From Ciceribacter lividus (GTDB lineage Bacteria > Pseudomonadota > Alphaproteobacteria > Rhizobiales > Rhizobiaceae), in assembly GCF_003337715.1 (NCBI RefSeq), contig NZ_QPIX01000008.1, forward strand, positions 1 to 64,000: 64,000 bases of DNA, written 5' to 3'. Both the position numbers and the translations under genes were made by a program. Shown in pieces: positions 44,117 through 52,695 of this stretch. The stretch's first letter is position 1; each line of letters begins with the position of its first letter. The notes under the pieces are model-generated. The model was given only the letters and a program-made list of their open reading frames with translations. It ran no database searches and had not been told where the DNA came from.

Positions 44117-45046
44117 TCAAAGGGTATCACGGGGGAAGTCGCCGCCCTGCGGCGGGTCGAGCACGGGTCCGACCAGTTCGCGCTGGCAATCCTCGAAGAG
44201 CTTCAGGACCATCGGATGTTTCTGGAGGAAGCCGGCAGTGCCGAAATAGACCCGCACCTCCGGCAGCGTGTCCAGTTTGACCGAAGCAATGGTATGGTCT
44301 TCGGGGCCGATGCACCAGGACGGGATGATCGAAAAGCCAAGTCCCTCCTCGACACAGCGCTTGACGCTTGAACTGCCCGAGGTCGAGATGACCGGCTGAA
44401 CGACCGCACCGTCACGTGCAAGAAAGTCGACCGACAGGTTTCGTAGCGTCTGCCCGGGCTCGTAGGTGACGAAAGGCCGGCCTTCCGCCCAGAACGGTAT
44501 CCCCGCCACGGCAGGCGCCTCACCCCACACGCGGGGATAGACGAGGCTCAGCCGGTAACTGCCGAGAAGCCGCTGCGGCACGACGGGATCGCCGAAATAG
44601 CGCTCGGAAATACAGATATCGAGACTGCCGTTCTTCACGAGCTCGGCGAGCACCGTGTCGCGCTCGTAGACGGCGAACTCCATTTCCGGGAAGCTCTCGC
44701 GGAAACGCGCCAGAACCTTCGGGAACAGGTAGAAGAAGATGGCCTGCGGCATGCCGACACGAAGTGACGAGCGCTGGCTCTCGATCAGCTTGGTGAGCCG
44801 TTCGAGCATGATATCCAGCTCCGGATGGAGGAGATTGTAGAGGGCGCGGCCGCGGGGCGTCAGCGATATCCTCTTCGCCCCCTGCTCGCTGTCGATGAGC
44901 TTGCCCTTGAGGATCTGCTCCAGCCGCCGAACGTGGTTCGCGGCCGACTGGTAGCTCAGGTTGAGATCGCGCGCGGCTCCCGAAAAGGAGCCGTGCCGTG
45001 CCACCTGGTAGAAGGTCTGGATGAGAGTAAGGCTGATCTTCGCCAT
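44117..45046 (-). CDS. LysR family transcriptional regulator
   Basis: The 309-aa protein has an N-terminal helix-turn-helix (LTLIQTFYQVARHGSFSGAA, then RDLNLSYQSAANHVRRLEQI, residues 5-50) and a C-terminal effector domain with FVTYEPGQTLRNLSVDF and VEEGLGFSIIPSW. LysR proteins usually activate a divergent operon when bound to a pathway compound. The nine-gene catabolic operon starts divergently 158 bases away. ATG 45046 with AGGGGA upstream gives the standard LysR start; the frame continues upstream to 45226 without support. Confidence 0.85.
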   Translation of the reverse strand: MAKISLTLIQTFYQVARHGSFSGAARDLNLSYQSAANHVRRLEQILKGKLIDSEQGAKRISLTPRGRALYNLLHPELDIMLERLTKLIESQRSSLRVGMPQAIFFYLFPKVLARFRESFPEMEFAVYERDTVLAELVKNGSLDICISERYFGDPVVPQRLLGSYRLSLVYPRVWGEAPAVAGIPFWAEGRPFVTYEPGQTLRNLSVDFLARDGAVVQPVISTSGSSSVKRCVEEGLGFSIIPSWCIGPEDHTIASVKLDTLPEVRVYFGTAGFLQKHPMVLKLFEDCQRELVGPVLDPPQGGDFPRDTL

Positions 45047-45098
45047 CGCTGGTCCCCTTGATACCCGGTCTCGGCATATGGGTTCTTCTCTCTCCAGC

Positions 45099-45180
45099 GG
45101 ATACAAATTTCGTGAACTGGGAAGGCCGTCATCTTGTATCGACGGGCGAGGCCGCACTTCGCCAATATCAGATGTATCGA
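45099..45180. promoter_or_regulatory. Candidate LysR binding region
   Basis: In the divergent promoter region, GGATACAA (45099-45106) and TTGTATCG (45134-45141) form an inverted pair, and TGTATCGA recurs at 45135-45142 and 45173-45180. Repeats of this size and spacing between a LysR gene and its target are plausible recognition and activation sites. Confidence 0.4.
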
Positions 45181-45204
45181 ACGCAAAAATCTCGGTCAAA
45201 TGAT

Positions 45205-46374
45205 ATGAAGTTCCGCCCGCCAGCATCAGCCATCGTCATCGGATCGGGGATATCCGGCGCGGCCGCCGCCTATTTCCTCGCCCGGCGCGGCGTGAACGTT
45301 GAGGTCGTCGAAGCGAGCGCTCCCGCGGCTGCGGCAACGGGGGCCGCCGACGGCGCCGTCTCGGTCGCCAGCAAGCGGCCGGGTCCGTTGATGGAAGCCG
45401 CACTCTGCGGCATCCGGCTCTACCGCGCGCTCGCCGGCGAAGGCCTGTTCGCCGATCTCTTCAAGGCCCGTTCGACCTTCATCGTCGCCTCGTCGAAACA
45501 GGAGGCGGAGGTGCTCCACGCCCATGCCGATGCTCTTTCGTGCGCCGGCGTGCGTGTCGACAGGCTTTCTCGCGCCGAGACCGCACGGCGCTTTCCGGTG
45601 CTCTCACGCAGCGCCGAAATGGCGGTCGAGGTCCACGACGAGGGGCACGCGATCGGCTACCGGATCGTCCATCGCCTGCTGACGGCCGGCGGCATAAACG
45701 TCCGCCGCGACGAGCCAGTGCGCCGGCTTCTTGTCTCCGGCGGACGTGTCGAGGGTGTGGAGACCACCAAAGGCATTCTGAAGGCCGACACGGTGATCCT
45801 CGCGGCCGGGAACGGATCGGCGCATCTGCTCGGCCTTCGCGACACGCTCGCGCCGCGCAAGGGGCAGCTCCTCGTCACGGAGCGCGCACCGCACCTCAAC
45901 GCCGCCATGCCGGGTGCGATCATGTCCGGGCGCTATCTTCTGAGCAAGGGCAGCCAGAAGGCCGCCGCCGGCAAGCCCGCTCGCGGGATCGGGCTGGTGA
46001 TCGATCCGCTGACCACCGGGCAGTTTCTCATCGGCGGCACACGCGAGGATACCGACGACCATCGATCGAACGATCTCGATGCCGTGTCACGCATTCTCGC
46101 GGATGCGGTTGCGCTGGTTCCCGGCCTCGCCGAGGTCCGGCTGCTGCGAAGTTTTGCCGGGGTGCGCACCGCGGTCGTCGACGGACTGCCGCTCATCGGC
46201 CGCCTGCCGGGTCTCGACAATGCCTATGTCAGCACGGGCTTCGAAGGCGACGGCATCTGTCTCGGTCCGATCGCCGCCAAGGCAATCGTCGAGCTCGCCT
46301 GCGACGAGGAGCCGTCCATCGATCTCGCCCCGTTCGATCCCGCCCGGTTTGCCGGCATCGAGGTGGCGGCATGA
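45205..46374 (+). CDS. FAD-dependent oxidoreductase, DadA-like subunit of an opine/hydroxyproline-type oxidase
   Basis: The 389-aa flavoprotein oxidises a C-N bond of an amino-acid-like substrate. AIVIGSGISGAAAAYFLARR (residues ~8-27) is the dinucleotide fold, VEVVEAS follows strand 2, and the C-terminal GLPLIGRLPGLDNAYVSTGF and EGDGICLGPIAAKAIVEL are the DAO-family FAD segment. Its two coupled neighbours make it the beta-type subunit of a three-part dehydrogenase, as in octopine/nopaline oxidases, D-hydroxyproline dehydrogenase and HcnC. The ribosome site before ATG 45205 is weak. It is the first gene of the operon. Substrate is unknown. Confidence 0.8.
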   Translation: MKFRPPASAIVIGSGISGAAAAYFLARRGVNVEVVEASAPAAAATGAADGAVSVASKRPGPLMEAALCGIRLYRALAGEGLFADLFKARSTFIVASSKQEAEVLHAHADALSCAGVRVDRLSRAETARRFPVLSRSAEMAVEVHDEGHAIGYRIVHRLLTAGGINVRRDEPVRRLLVSGGRVEGVETTKGILKADTVILAAGNGSAHLLGLRDTLAPRKGQLLVTERAPHLNAAMPGAIMSGRYLLSKGSQKAAAGKPARGIGLVIDPLTTGQFLIGGTREDTDDHRSNDLDAVSRILADAVALVPGLAEVRLLRSFAGVRTAVVDGLPLIGRLPGLDNAYVSTGFEGDGICLGPIAAKAIVELACDEEPSIDLAPFDPARFAGIEVAA

Positions 46375-46625
46375 GCGGCCATCTCTTCGATTTCATGGGC
46401 CGGGAGATTCCGTTCCGTCCGGGCGAAAGCGTGGCCGCGGCACTGGATGCGGCCGGTATCACGATGCTCGGCCGTGACACCCTCGACGTGGAGGCGCGCT
46501 TCTTCTGCGGGATCGGCGCCTGCCAGTGCTGTCTGACGGTGATCGACGGTGTGATGCGCGAAGCGTGCCTGACACCCGCGCGCGCAGGAATGAAGGTCGA
46601 AAGCATAGGGGCGCATCATGACTGA
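46371..46625 (+). CDS. Small [2Fe-2S] subunit of the amine oxidase complex
   Basis: The 84-aa protein has a ferredoxin-like fold with three cysteines in EARFFCGIGACQCCLTVIDG and a fourth in MREACLTPARAG. This matches the small iron-sulphur subunit (HcnA-, OoxA-linked or hydroxyproline-dehydrogenase gamma-like) that shuttles electrons between the two flavoproteins. It overlaps the upstream gene by 4 bases and the downstream gene by 8, indicating stoichiometric synthesis of a heterotrimer. Confidence 0.85.
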   Translation: MSGHLFDFMGREIPFRPGESVAAALDAAGITMLGRDTLDVEARFFCGIGACQCCLTVIDGVMREACLTPARAGMKVESIGAHHD

Positions 46626-47964
46626 CGTCGATGTCCTGATCGTCGGTGCCGGCCCCGCCGGGTTGGCCGCGGCCGTCGAGCTCCGCCGTGCCGGCCTCTC
46701 GGTCGAAATCATCGAGCAACGCGAGACCATCGGTGGTGCGATCTATCGCCAGCCGATCGCCGGCGCCCGCCCCGTGCGGCAGGCGACGGGCGCCGAGCGG
46801 CGCTGGCGCGCTCTTGCCGATGACTTTGCGGCGAGCGGCATTCCGGTCCGGCATGCCTGCATCTTCGTCGGCATCGACGGAGCCGGCCTCGTACTCATCG
46901 AAGATCGCCATGCAGGAAAGATCCGGAAAGTCGCGGCCCGAGGCGTGATCCTCGCCGTCGGTGCTGTGGAGAAGGTATTGCCCCGTCCCGGCTGGCAGCT
47001 TGCCGGCGTGTCGACGGCGGGCGGCCTTCAGGTGATGATGAAGGAAACCGGCCGGGCACCAGGCGGGCGCGTTCTGCTCGCCGGCAACGGCCCGCTGCTC
47101 ATTGCGGTCGCCGCGCAGATGGTGAAGCTCGGCAATCCTCCCGCCACCATCATTGAGGCCGGCGACCCCGTCGGCCGGTTTGCTGCCGGCATCGGGCTTT
47201 GCGCTTATCCGGAACTCGTGACCGAGGCGCTGTCCTATCTGCGGACAGTCCATCTCCATCGTATCCCCTGGATGAGGGCAGCATCGGTCACCAGAATCGA
47301 GCGGCGACAGAAGGGACTGCGGGCCGTCGTGCGCGACGGCCGCGGCCGCGAGCATGTCTTCGACGTCGATCGCATCGGCCTTCATGACGGCATTCGGCCC
47401 AACGAATTCGGGCTTCCCCCCGAAGCCGCAAAGGACGCGTCGCTTCCCGTCATCCTGCGCGCCGGCGATTGCCGGGAGGCGCTTGGTGCAAAGGCGGCGA
47501 TTTCGGACGGAAGGCGTGCGGCCGGCGAAATCCTCGAACGGCTCGCCGGTAAGGGTCGGCAGGCGGAACGAGAGATCGAAAGATTACGCCGAGCGCAGGA
47601 TGTCCTTGCCCGTCTCTTCCGACCGGTCGATCGCGCTGATCCGCTGATGCGCCTGCCGGACGAAACGATCCTTTGCCGCTGCGAGAACCGCACCGTCGGC
47701 GACCTGAAACGGCTATGTGCCGGGCCGGATACCCCGAGTGGACGCGAGGTCAAGCACAACGGTCGCTTCGCCATGGGGTCCTGCCAGGGGCGGTTCTGCG
47801 CCGACAATACCGCAGCCCTGATGGCAGCACTCGGACCCGACCGCCCGCCCCCCTCCCCTGAGGATCTGACCGGCCGCCGCTGGCCGACACGTCCCTTGCC
47901 GATCGGCGCCTTTGTCGCCGCGCATGCCGAAGAGACGACCCCTCGAGACGAACAGCAAGATTAG
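46618..47964 (+). CDS. FAD/NAD(P) oxidoreductase with BFD-type [2Fe-2S] C-terminus, alpha-type oxidase subunit
   Basis: The 448-aa subunit has an N-terminal FAD fold (VDVLIVGAGPAGLAAAVELR), a second dinucleotide segment GGRVLLAGNGPLLIAVAAQM, and a C-terminal BFD-like cluster site: CRCEN near 352, then about 40 residues later GSCQGRFC. This is the architecture of OoxA/NoxA, HcnB and the hydroxyproline dehydrogenase alpha subunit. It would hand electrons from the DadA-like subunit to the respiratory chain at the membrane. The following aldehyde dehydrogenase begins 13 bases downstream. Confidence 0.85.
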   Translation: MTDVDVLIVGAGPAGLAAAVELRRAGLSVEIIEQRETIGGAIYRQPIAGARPVRQATGAERRWRALADDFAASGIPVRHACIFVGIDGAGLVLIEDRHAGKIRKVAARGVILAVGAVEKVLPRPGWQLAGVSTAGGLQVMMKETGRAPGGRVLLAGNGPLLIAVAAQMVKLGNPPATIIEAGDPVGRFAAGIGLCAYPELVTEALSYLRTVHLHRIPWMRAASVTRIERRQKGLRAVVRDGRGREHVFDVDRIGLHDGIRPNEFGLPPEAAKDASLPVILRAGDCREALGAKAAISDGRRAAGEILERLAGKGRQAEREIERLRRAQDVLARLFRPVDRADPLMRLPDETILCRCENRTVGDLKRLCAGPDTPSGREVKHNGRFAMGSCQGRFCADNTAALMAALGPDRPPPSPEDLTGRRWPTRPLPIGAFVAAHAEETTPRDEQQD

Positions 47965-47977
47965 AAGAGGCACCCTG

Positions 47978-49372
47978 ATGACCCAAGTCGCGACCTTCAA
48001 GGCCGGTTCGACGATCACCGTCCGCAACCCGTTCAACGGCAACATCGTCGGCGACGTCGCCGAAAGCACGCCGTCTGGAATTGCCGCGGCCGTGGCCCGG
48101 GCGAAGATTGCCCAGCAGGAATTTCGGCGCTCCACGCCGGCGCTCCGTCGCAGCCTGCTGAATGCCCTTGCCGCCGAAATCGCAGCGGATGCCGAAGAGC
48201 TGGCCCGGATTATCTCGTCGGAGATGGGAAAGACCATTCGCGAAGCCCGAAACGAGGTCCGTCGGGCCCAGAACACGCTGAAACTCTCGGGCGATGCGGC
48301 GACCTTCCTCGACGGCGAGGCGCTCCACTGCGCGATCGTCGAGGGGGGAGCCGACCGGCTGGCAACGATCACCTACGAACCGGTCGGCGTCGCTGCCGCC
48401 ATCACTCCCTTCAACTATCCACTGAACCTTCTTTGCCACAAGCTCGGCCCGGCCATCGCCGCCGGCAATGCGGTCGTCGCCAAGCCCTCGCCGAAGGCGC
48501 CGCTCGCGGCCGAAAGGCTTTGCGCGCTGGCCGAGAAGGCCGGCTGGCCCTGCAATCTCTTCCAGGTCGTCCATGGCGGCGCCGACGCGGCCCTCTCGCT
48601 CGCCCGCTCGCCGATCAACCTTCTCTCCTTTACCGGCGGCCCGGCGGCGGGTCTCGCGTTGAAGAACGCGAGCGGGCTCGTCCGCTGCCTGATGGAACTC
48701 GGTGGCAATGATCCCCTCTTCGTGATGCCGGACGCGGACCTCGACAAGGCGGTCGCCACCACGATCGGCCATCGTTTCGAGATTGCCGGCCAGAGCTGCG
48801 CGGCCGTCAAGAAACTCTATCTCCACCGCGACATCGAACGGGCGTTCACGGAGAAGCTGCTCGCCGAAGTCGACGCGGTCGAATTCGGCGATCCTTCCCT
48901 CGACGACACCGATATGGGTCCCCTCATCGATGCGGCCGCCGCGCGGAACGTCCAGGAGCGGATCGATGCGACCATCGCCGGCAAGCGCGGCAAGCTCTTG
49001 ACCGGTGGCAATCACGCCGGCGCGCTCTTTGCCCCGACCGTCATTTCGGAGATCACCGCCGACGCACCGGTGATCGCGGAGGAAACCTTCGGCCCCGTCA
49101 TCGCCATCCGCACCTTCAGCGAAGCAGCCGAAGCGATCGCGGAAGTCAATGCCGGGGAGTACGGATTGCAGGCTGGTGTCTTCACCAACGATCACGCGGT
49201 CATCAGGCAGTTCTCCCGGGACCTCGTGGTCGGCGGCGTAATGATCAACGAAGGTCCGGACTTCCGGGCGGAACACGTGCCGTTCGGCGGCGTCAAGCGT
49301 TCGGGCCTCGGCCGCGAAGGAGTCCGCATTGCGCTCAGGGAGATGTCCGAGCCCAAGGTGGTGATCGATTGA
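47978..49372 (+). CDS. NAD(P)-dependent aldehyde dehydrogenase
   Basis: The 464-aa enzyme oxidises an aldehyde or semialdehyde to an acid. The catalytic Cys lies in RFEIAGQSCAAVKKLYLH and the general-base Glu in LMELGGNDPLFV; ITPFNYPLNLLCHKLGPAIA, FTGG and EETFGPVIAIRTF are family motifs. No special signature assigns the substrate. In hydroxyproline catabolism the comparable gene makes alpha-ketoglutarate from its semialdehyde, and in lysine catabolism a relative oxidises aminoadipate semialdehyde; either would fit the operon. ATG 47978 has AAGAGG upstream. Confidence 0.85.
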   Translation: MTQVATFKAGSTITVRNPFNGNIVGDVAESTPSGIAAAVARAKIAQQEFRRSTPALRRSLLNALAAEIAADAEELARIISSEMGKTIREARNEVRRAQNTLKLSGDAATFLDGEALHCAIVEGGADRLATITYEPVGVAAAITPFNYPLNLLCHKLGPAIAAGNAVVAKPSPKAPLAAERLCALAEKAGWPCNLFQVVHGGADAALSLARSPINLLSFTGGPAAGLALKNASGLVRCLMELGGNDPLFVMPDADLDKAVATTIGHRFEIAGQSCAAVKKLYLHRDIERAFTEKLLAEVDAVEFGDPSLDDTDMGPLIDAAAARNVQERIDATIAGKRGKLLTGGNHAGALFAPTVISEITADAPVIAEETFGPVIAIRTFSEAAEAIAEVNAGEYGLQAGVFTNDHAVIRQFSRDLVVGGVMINEGPDFRAEHVPFGGVKRSGLGREGVRIALREMSEPKVVID

Positions 49373-49383
49373 GGGCCGGGACG

Positions 49384-50127
49384 ATGAGAGTAGGCATTCT
49401 CGGCGCATCCGGCCGCGTCGGCACAAGGCTGGTCGAACTCGTCCTCGCCAATCCCGGCCTGCAGCTGGCGGCGGCCTTCGTCTCCCCCGTGTCCCGGCTC
49501 TGCGGCACACCGGTTGCCGGCGGCAGCATCGAATACCGGCCGGCCGACGGTGCGATGAACAGCCATTGCGACGTCGTCATCGATTTCTCGACGCCAGCGT
49601 CAAGCCTCGCCTTCCAGGCGCTGGTCGGCGAGAAACCCATTCCCATGGTGATCGGCACGACCGGCTTCTCCGTGGAGGAGAGCGAGGCGCTCGCACGCTA
49701 CGCCGCATACCGGCCGATGCTGGTCAGCGCCAATTTCGCACGTGGTTTCGAGGCCTTCCGCCTCGGCGCCGTCGATTTCATGCGTCGCATGGCTGCGGCG
49801 GAGCCGTCGGTCGCCGAGATCTACCACGCGCGCAAGAAGAGCGAGCCGTCCGGCACGTCGCGACTTCTGGCAAGCGAACTGCATGCGACGCGCAGTCAGG
49901 TCATGGGATTTGCCGCGCCCGAGCCGCCGATCGTCGTCCATCGGGAAGGTGACACCGTCGGTATCAACGAAGTCCGCTTCGACCTCGGTTCGGCGGAGGT
50001 CGCCTTCACCTACCGCGTCCATACGCTTGCGGCCTACGCGGAAGGCGCACTTGCAGCAGCCGAATGGCTGATATCGGAACCACGCGCCAACGGGCGCTAT
50101 ACGCTGGCCGACAGTCTGGCCAGGTAA
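49384..50127 (+). CDS. Divergent DapB-like dihydrodipicolinate reductase
   Basis: The 247-aa protein has the DapB N-terminal nucleotide fold (GILGASGRVGTRLVELVL), VVIDFSTPAS, VIGTTGFSVEE and ANFARGFEAFRLG. The catalytic loop reads EIYHARKKSEPSGT. Aligning PSGT with E. coli DapB puts Tyr147 at the place of catalytic H159, H148 at H160 and K151 at K163, and the DAP before SGT becomes SEP. The loss of the key His suggests a changed reaction on a related cyclic imine. The gene sits in the catabolic operon with a canonical DapA, away from housekeeping lysine genes. Confidence 0.75.
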   Translation: MRVGILGASGRVGTRLVELVLANPGLQLAAAFVSPVSRLCGTPVAGGSIEYRPADGAMNSHCDVVIDFSTPASSLAFQALVGEKPIPMVIGTTGFSVEESEALARYAAYRPMLVSANFARGFEAFRLGAVDFMRRMAAAEPSVAEIYHARKKSEPSGTSRLLASELHATRSQVMGFAAPEPPIVVHREGDTVGINEVRFDLGSAEVAFTYRVHTLAAYAEGALAAAEWLISEPRANGRYTLADSLAR

Positions 50128-50153
50128 CAAGAGACAGGAAAGGATCGAGGCAC

Positions 50154-51071
50154 ATGCAGGATTTGGCCCACCGCTTCAAAGGCGTCTTCACCGCGCTCGT
50201 CACCCCCTTCAGGAACGGCAGCGTCGACATCGCCGCCTTCGACGCGCTCGTCGAGCGGCAGCTCTCGGCCGGCGTCACGGGCCTCGTTCCCGTCGGCACC
50301 ACCGGCGAGGCCGCCACCTTGTCGGATGAGGAAGCGGTCGAGCTCATCGCCCGCGCCGCAGCACTCGCCAAGGGCCGCGCGCTTGTCGTTGCCGGCGCCG
50401 GCGCCAACAATACTCAAAAGGCCATCGAGAAGGCAAAGGCGGCGGAAGCAGCCGGAGCCGATGCGCTGCTGGTGGTCACGCCCTACTACAACAAGCCGAC
50501 CCAGGCCGGACTGATCGCCCATTACGGGGCCGTGGCAGAAGCGACGACCCTGCCGATCATGCTGTATTCCGTCCCCGGCCGCTGCGGCGTCGAAATCGCC
50601 CCGGAAACCTGTGCCGCACTGACGGAACGGTACGCCAATATCGTGGCGATCAAGGAGGCCGGCGGCAATCCGGGCCGCGTGACCGCACTGCGCCGCACCT
50701 GCGGCAATGACCTGATTATCCACTCCGGCGACGATGGCCTCACCCTGCCCTTCCTCTCTCTCGGCGCCTGCGGCGTCACGAGCGTCGTCGCGAACGTCGC
50801 CCCCCGCGAGATGGTCGAGATGGTAAAGGCGTGGGAGAACGGCGACACGAGCCTCGCGCTGGCGCTCAACGATATCATCGCCGAGCTCACGGAAGGGATG
50901 TTCATCGAGTCCAATCCCGGACCGGTCAAGGCGGCACTCGCCTTGTCGAACCTCGCCGGCCCGGAACTTCGCCTGCCGATGGTGCCTGTTTCGGACGCGA
51001 ACCGCGAACGCCTCACCGGAATCCTCGGCCGCTACAGCGCGGCCACGGCCGCCTTCCAAGAAATGCGGTAA
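50154..51071 (+). CDS. DapA-family 4-hydroxy-tetrahydrodipicolinate synthase/aldolase
   Basis: The 305-aa class I aldolase has every DapA residue I could check: VGTTGEAATLS with the Thr pair, PYYNKPTQAG with the substrate Tyr, YSVPGRCGVEI with the Tyr and carboxylate-binding Arg, and AIKEAGGN with the Schiff-base Lys. DapA normally condenses pyruvate and aspartate semialdehyde; relatives in hydroxyproline pathways are deaminases that lack some of these residues, which argues for true aldol chemistry here. It lies 26 bases after the DapB-like gene and may run as an aldolase in a catabolic direction, which is inference. Confidence 0.85.
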   Translation: MQDLAHRFKGVFTALVTPFRNGSVDIAAFDALVERQLSAGVTGLVPVGTTGEAATLSDEEAVELIARAAALAKGRALVVAGAGANNTQKAIEKAKAAEAAGADALLVVTPYYNKPTQAGLIAHYGAVAEATTLPIMLYSVPGRCGVEIAPETCAALTERYANIVAIKEAGGNPGRVTALRRTCGNDLIIHSGDDGLTLPFLSLGACGVTSVVANVAPREMVEMVKAWENGDTSLALALNDIIAELTEGMFIESNPGPVKAALALSNLAGPELRLPMVPVSDANRERLTGILGRYSAATAAFQEMR

Positions 51072-51236
51072 GCGCCCGCCGCAGCTTTGCATTGCCGCCC
51101 GCCGCGGAAGATAGGACCATGAAACCGTGGCTGGACCACGCCAGTCCCGGATCACGAAGAAGATGGGGAACGACCATGAGAGCCAGTAACACCCGCCACA
51201 CTGGCGGTGGAAACGCCTGCAGGAGAGAAGACCAAG

Positions 51237-51902
51237 ATGACCTATAAATGGGATTTCCACTCGGTCTGGGTCTTCTACGACCTTTTTCTCGAAGGGCTGT
51301 GGATCACTGTCCTCTACACCTTCGGGTCGATCTTCTTCGGCGTGATCATCGGCTTCGCCACCTGCGGAGCGCGTCTGTCGCGCTTCAAGGTTCTCAAGGC
51401 GGTGGCGCGGGTCTACCAGGAGATCTTCCGCTGCACGCCGCTTCTCGTCCAGTTGCTCTGGTTCTACTATGCCTTCCCACTGCTGGTCGGCGGCTCCATC
51501 GACAATCGCGTGGCGGCCATGCTGACGCTTTCGCTCTATGTCGGCGCCTTCTACGCCGAGATTTTCCGCGGCGGCATCGTCTCGATCGACCGTGGCCAGC
51601 GCGAGGCGGCCGCCGCCATCGGCATGAGCCCCTGGCAATCGATGACGCGGATCATCCTGCCGCAGGCGATCAAGCGCATGCTGCCCTCCTTCATCAACCA
51701 GTCGGTGATCCAGTTCAAGAACACCTCGCTGGTCTCGGTGATCTCCGTCGCCGACCTCGCCTACATGGCGGCCGTCGTCAACGGGCAGACCTACCGGCCG
51801 CTGGAGTCCTACACCATCATGGCCGGGCTCTACATCGTCATGCTCCTGCCGCTGACGCAAGCTGCCGACTGGATCGAAAGACGCCTCAGGGCGAGCGACT
51901 AA
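51237..51902 (+). CDS. Polar amino acid ABC transporter permease (His/Glu/Gln/Arg/opine family)
   Basis: The 221-aa inner-membrane permease has about five hydrophobic segments, GLWITVLYTFGSIFFGVIIG first, then RCTPLLVQLLWFYYAFPLLV, and the EAA loop REAAAAIGMSPWQSMTRIIL. Octopine, nopaline and basic amino acid importers belong here. AGGAGAG precedes ATG 51237. Only one permease gene is seen, so it would act as a homodimer. It pairs with the downstream ATPase and the binding protein at 43.1 kb. Confidence 0.87.
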   Translation: MTYKWDFHSVWVFYDLFLEGLWITVLYTFGSIFFGVIIGFATCGARLSRFKVLKAVARVYQEIFRCTPLLVQLLWFYYAFPLLVGGSIDNRVAAMLTLSLYVGAFYAEIFRGGIVSIDRGQREAAAAIGMSPWQSMTRIILPQAIKRMLPSFINQSVIQFKNTSLVSVISVADLAYMAAVVNGQTYRPLESYTIMAGLYIVMLLPLTQAADWIERRLRASD

Positions 51903-51917
51903 GGAAACGGTACGACC

Positions 51918-52691
51918 ATGAGCATGAACAAAGAAACAAGCGCGCCGGTCATCGAAGCGGTATCGCTACGCAAGAGCTACGGCCCGCTCGAGGTCCTCAA
52001 GGGGCTGGATCTCAGTCTCGCCCGCGGCGAGGTGGTGGCACTGATCGGTCCGTCAGGCTCCGGCAAGTCGACCTTCATCCGTTGTCTCAACATGATGGAG
52101 ATCCCGAGCGGCGGCACGATCCTCTTTCGTCAGAAGAAGGTCGGCGACCGTTTCCGGGACAAGGACGGCGACATCGGCATCGGCACGCTTCGCCGCCATG
52201 TCGGCATGGTCTTCCAGCACTTCAATCTCTTTCCGCACAAGACCGTTCTCCAGAACGTCACGGAAGGCCCGATCGTGGTCTGCAAGACGCCCCGCCGAGA
52301 AGCCGAGGAGCGCGCCATGGACCTGCTCGCCAAGGTCGGCCTCGCCGAAAAGCATGCCGCCTATCCGAGCCATCTGTCGGGCGGACAGAAGCAGCGGGTG
52401 GCGATCGCCCGTGCACTTGCCATGGACCCCGAGGTTCTCTTGCTCGACGAGGTGACCAGCGCGCTTGATCCCGAACTGGTCGGCGAGGTCCTGACGGTTA
52501 TTCGCCAGCTGGCGGACGCCGGCATGACCATGGCGATCGTCACCCACGAAATGGCGTTCGCCGCCGAGGTCGCCAATCGCGTCCTCTTCCTCGATCAGGG
52601 CGTGATCGCCGAAGCCGGATCGGCCGACGAGGTCATTCTCAACCCGCAGAACCCGCGCCTTCAGGCGTTCGTCTCACGCTTCAGAGGGTAA
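51918..52691 (+). CDS. Polar amino acid ABC transporter ATPase
   Basis: The 257-aa ATPase has Walker A GPSGSGKSTFIRCLN, Q-loop VFQHFNLFPHKTVLQNV, signature LSGGQKQRVAIARALAM, Walker B VLLLDEVTSALDPELV, and the switch His in IVTHEM. It belongs to the GlnQ/HisP group that serves polar amino acid importers. A short insert (KKVGDRFRDKDGDIGIGT, ~18 residues) before the Q-loop is slightly longer than in GlnQ. It is 15 bases after the permease gene and 4 before the last gene of the operon. Confidence 0.9.
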   Translation: MSMNKETSAPVIEAVSLRKSYGPLEVLKGLDLSLARGEVVALIGPSGSGKSTFIRCLNMMEIPSGGTILFRQKKVGDRFRDKDGDIGIGTLRRHVGMVFQHFNLFPHKTVLQNVTEGPIVVCKTPRREAEERAMDLLAKVGLAEKHAAYPSHLSGGQKQRVAIARALAMDPEVLLLDEVTSALDPELVGEVLTVIRQLADAGMTMAIVTHEMAFAAEVANRVLFLDQGVIAEAGSADEVILNPQNPRLQAFVSRFRG

Positions 52692-52695
52692 ACCT

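Noticed and set aside
47750..49510. A 586-codon minus-strand frame opposite the aldehyde dehydrogenase
   Set aside because: The sense gene has intact catalytic Cys and Glu; the antisense frame has no family resemblance.
51120..51247. A short frame between the DapA gene and the permease gene
   Set aside because: Overlaps the permease start and its ribosome site; composition does not look coding.
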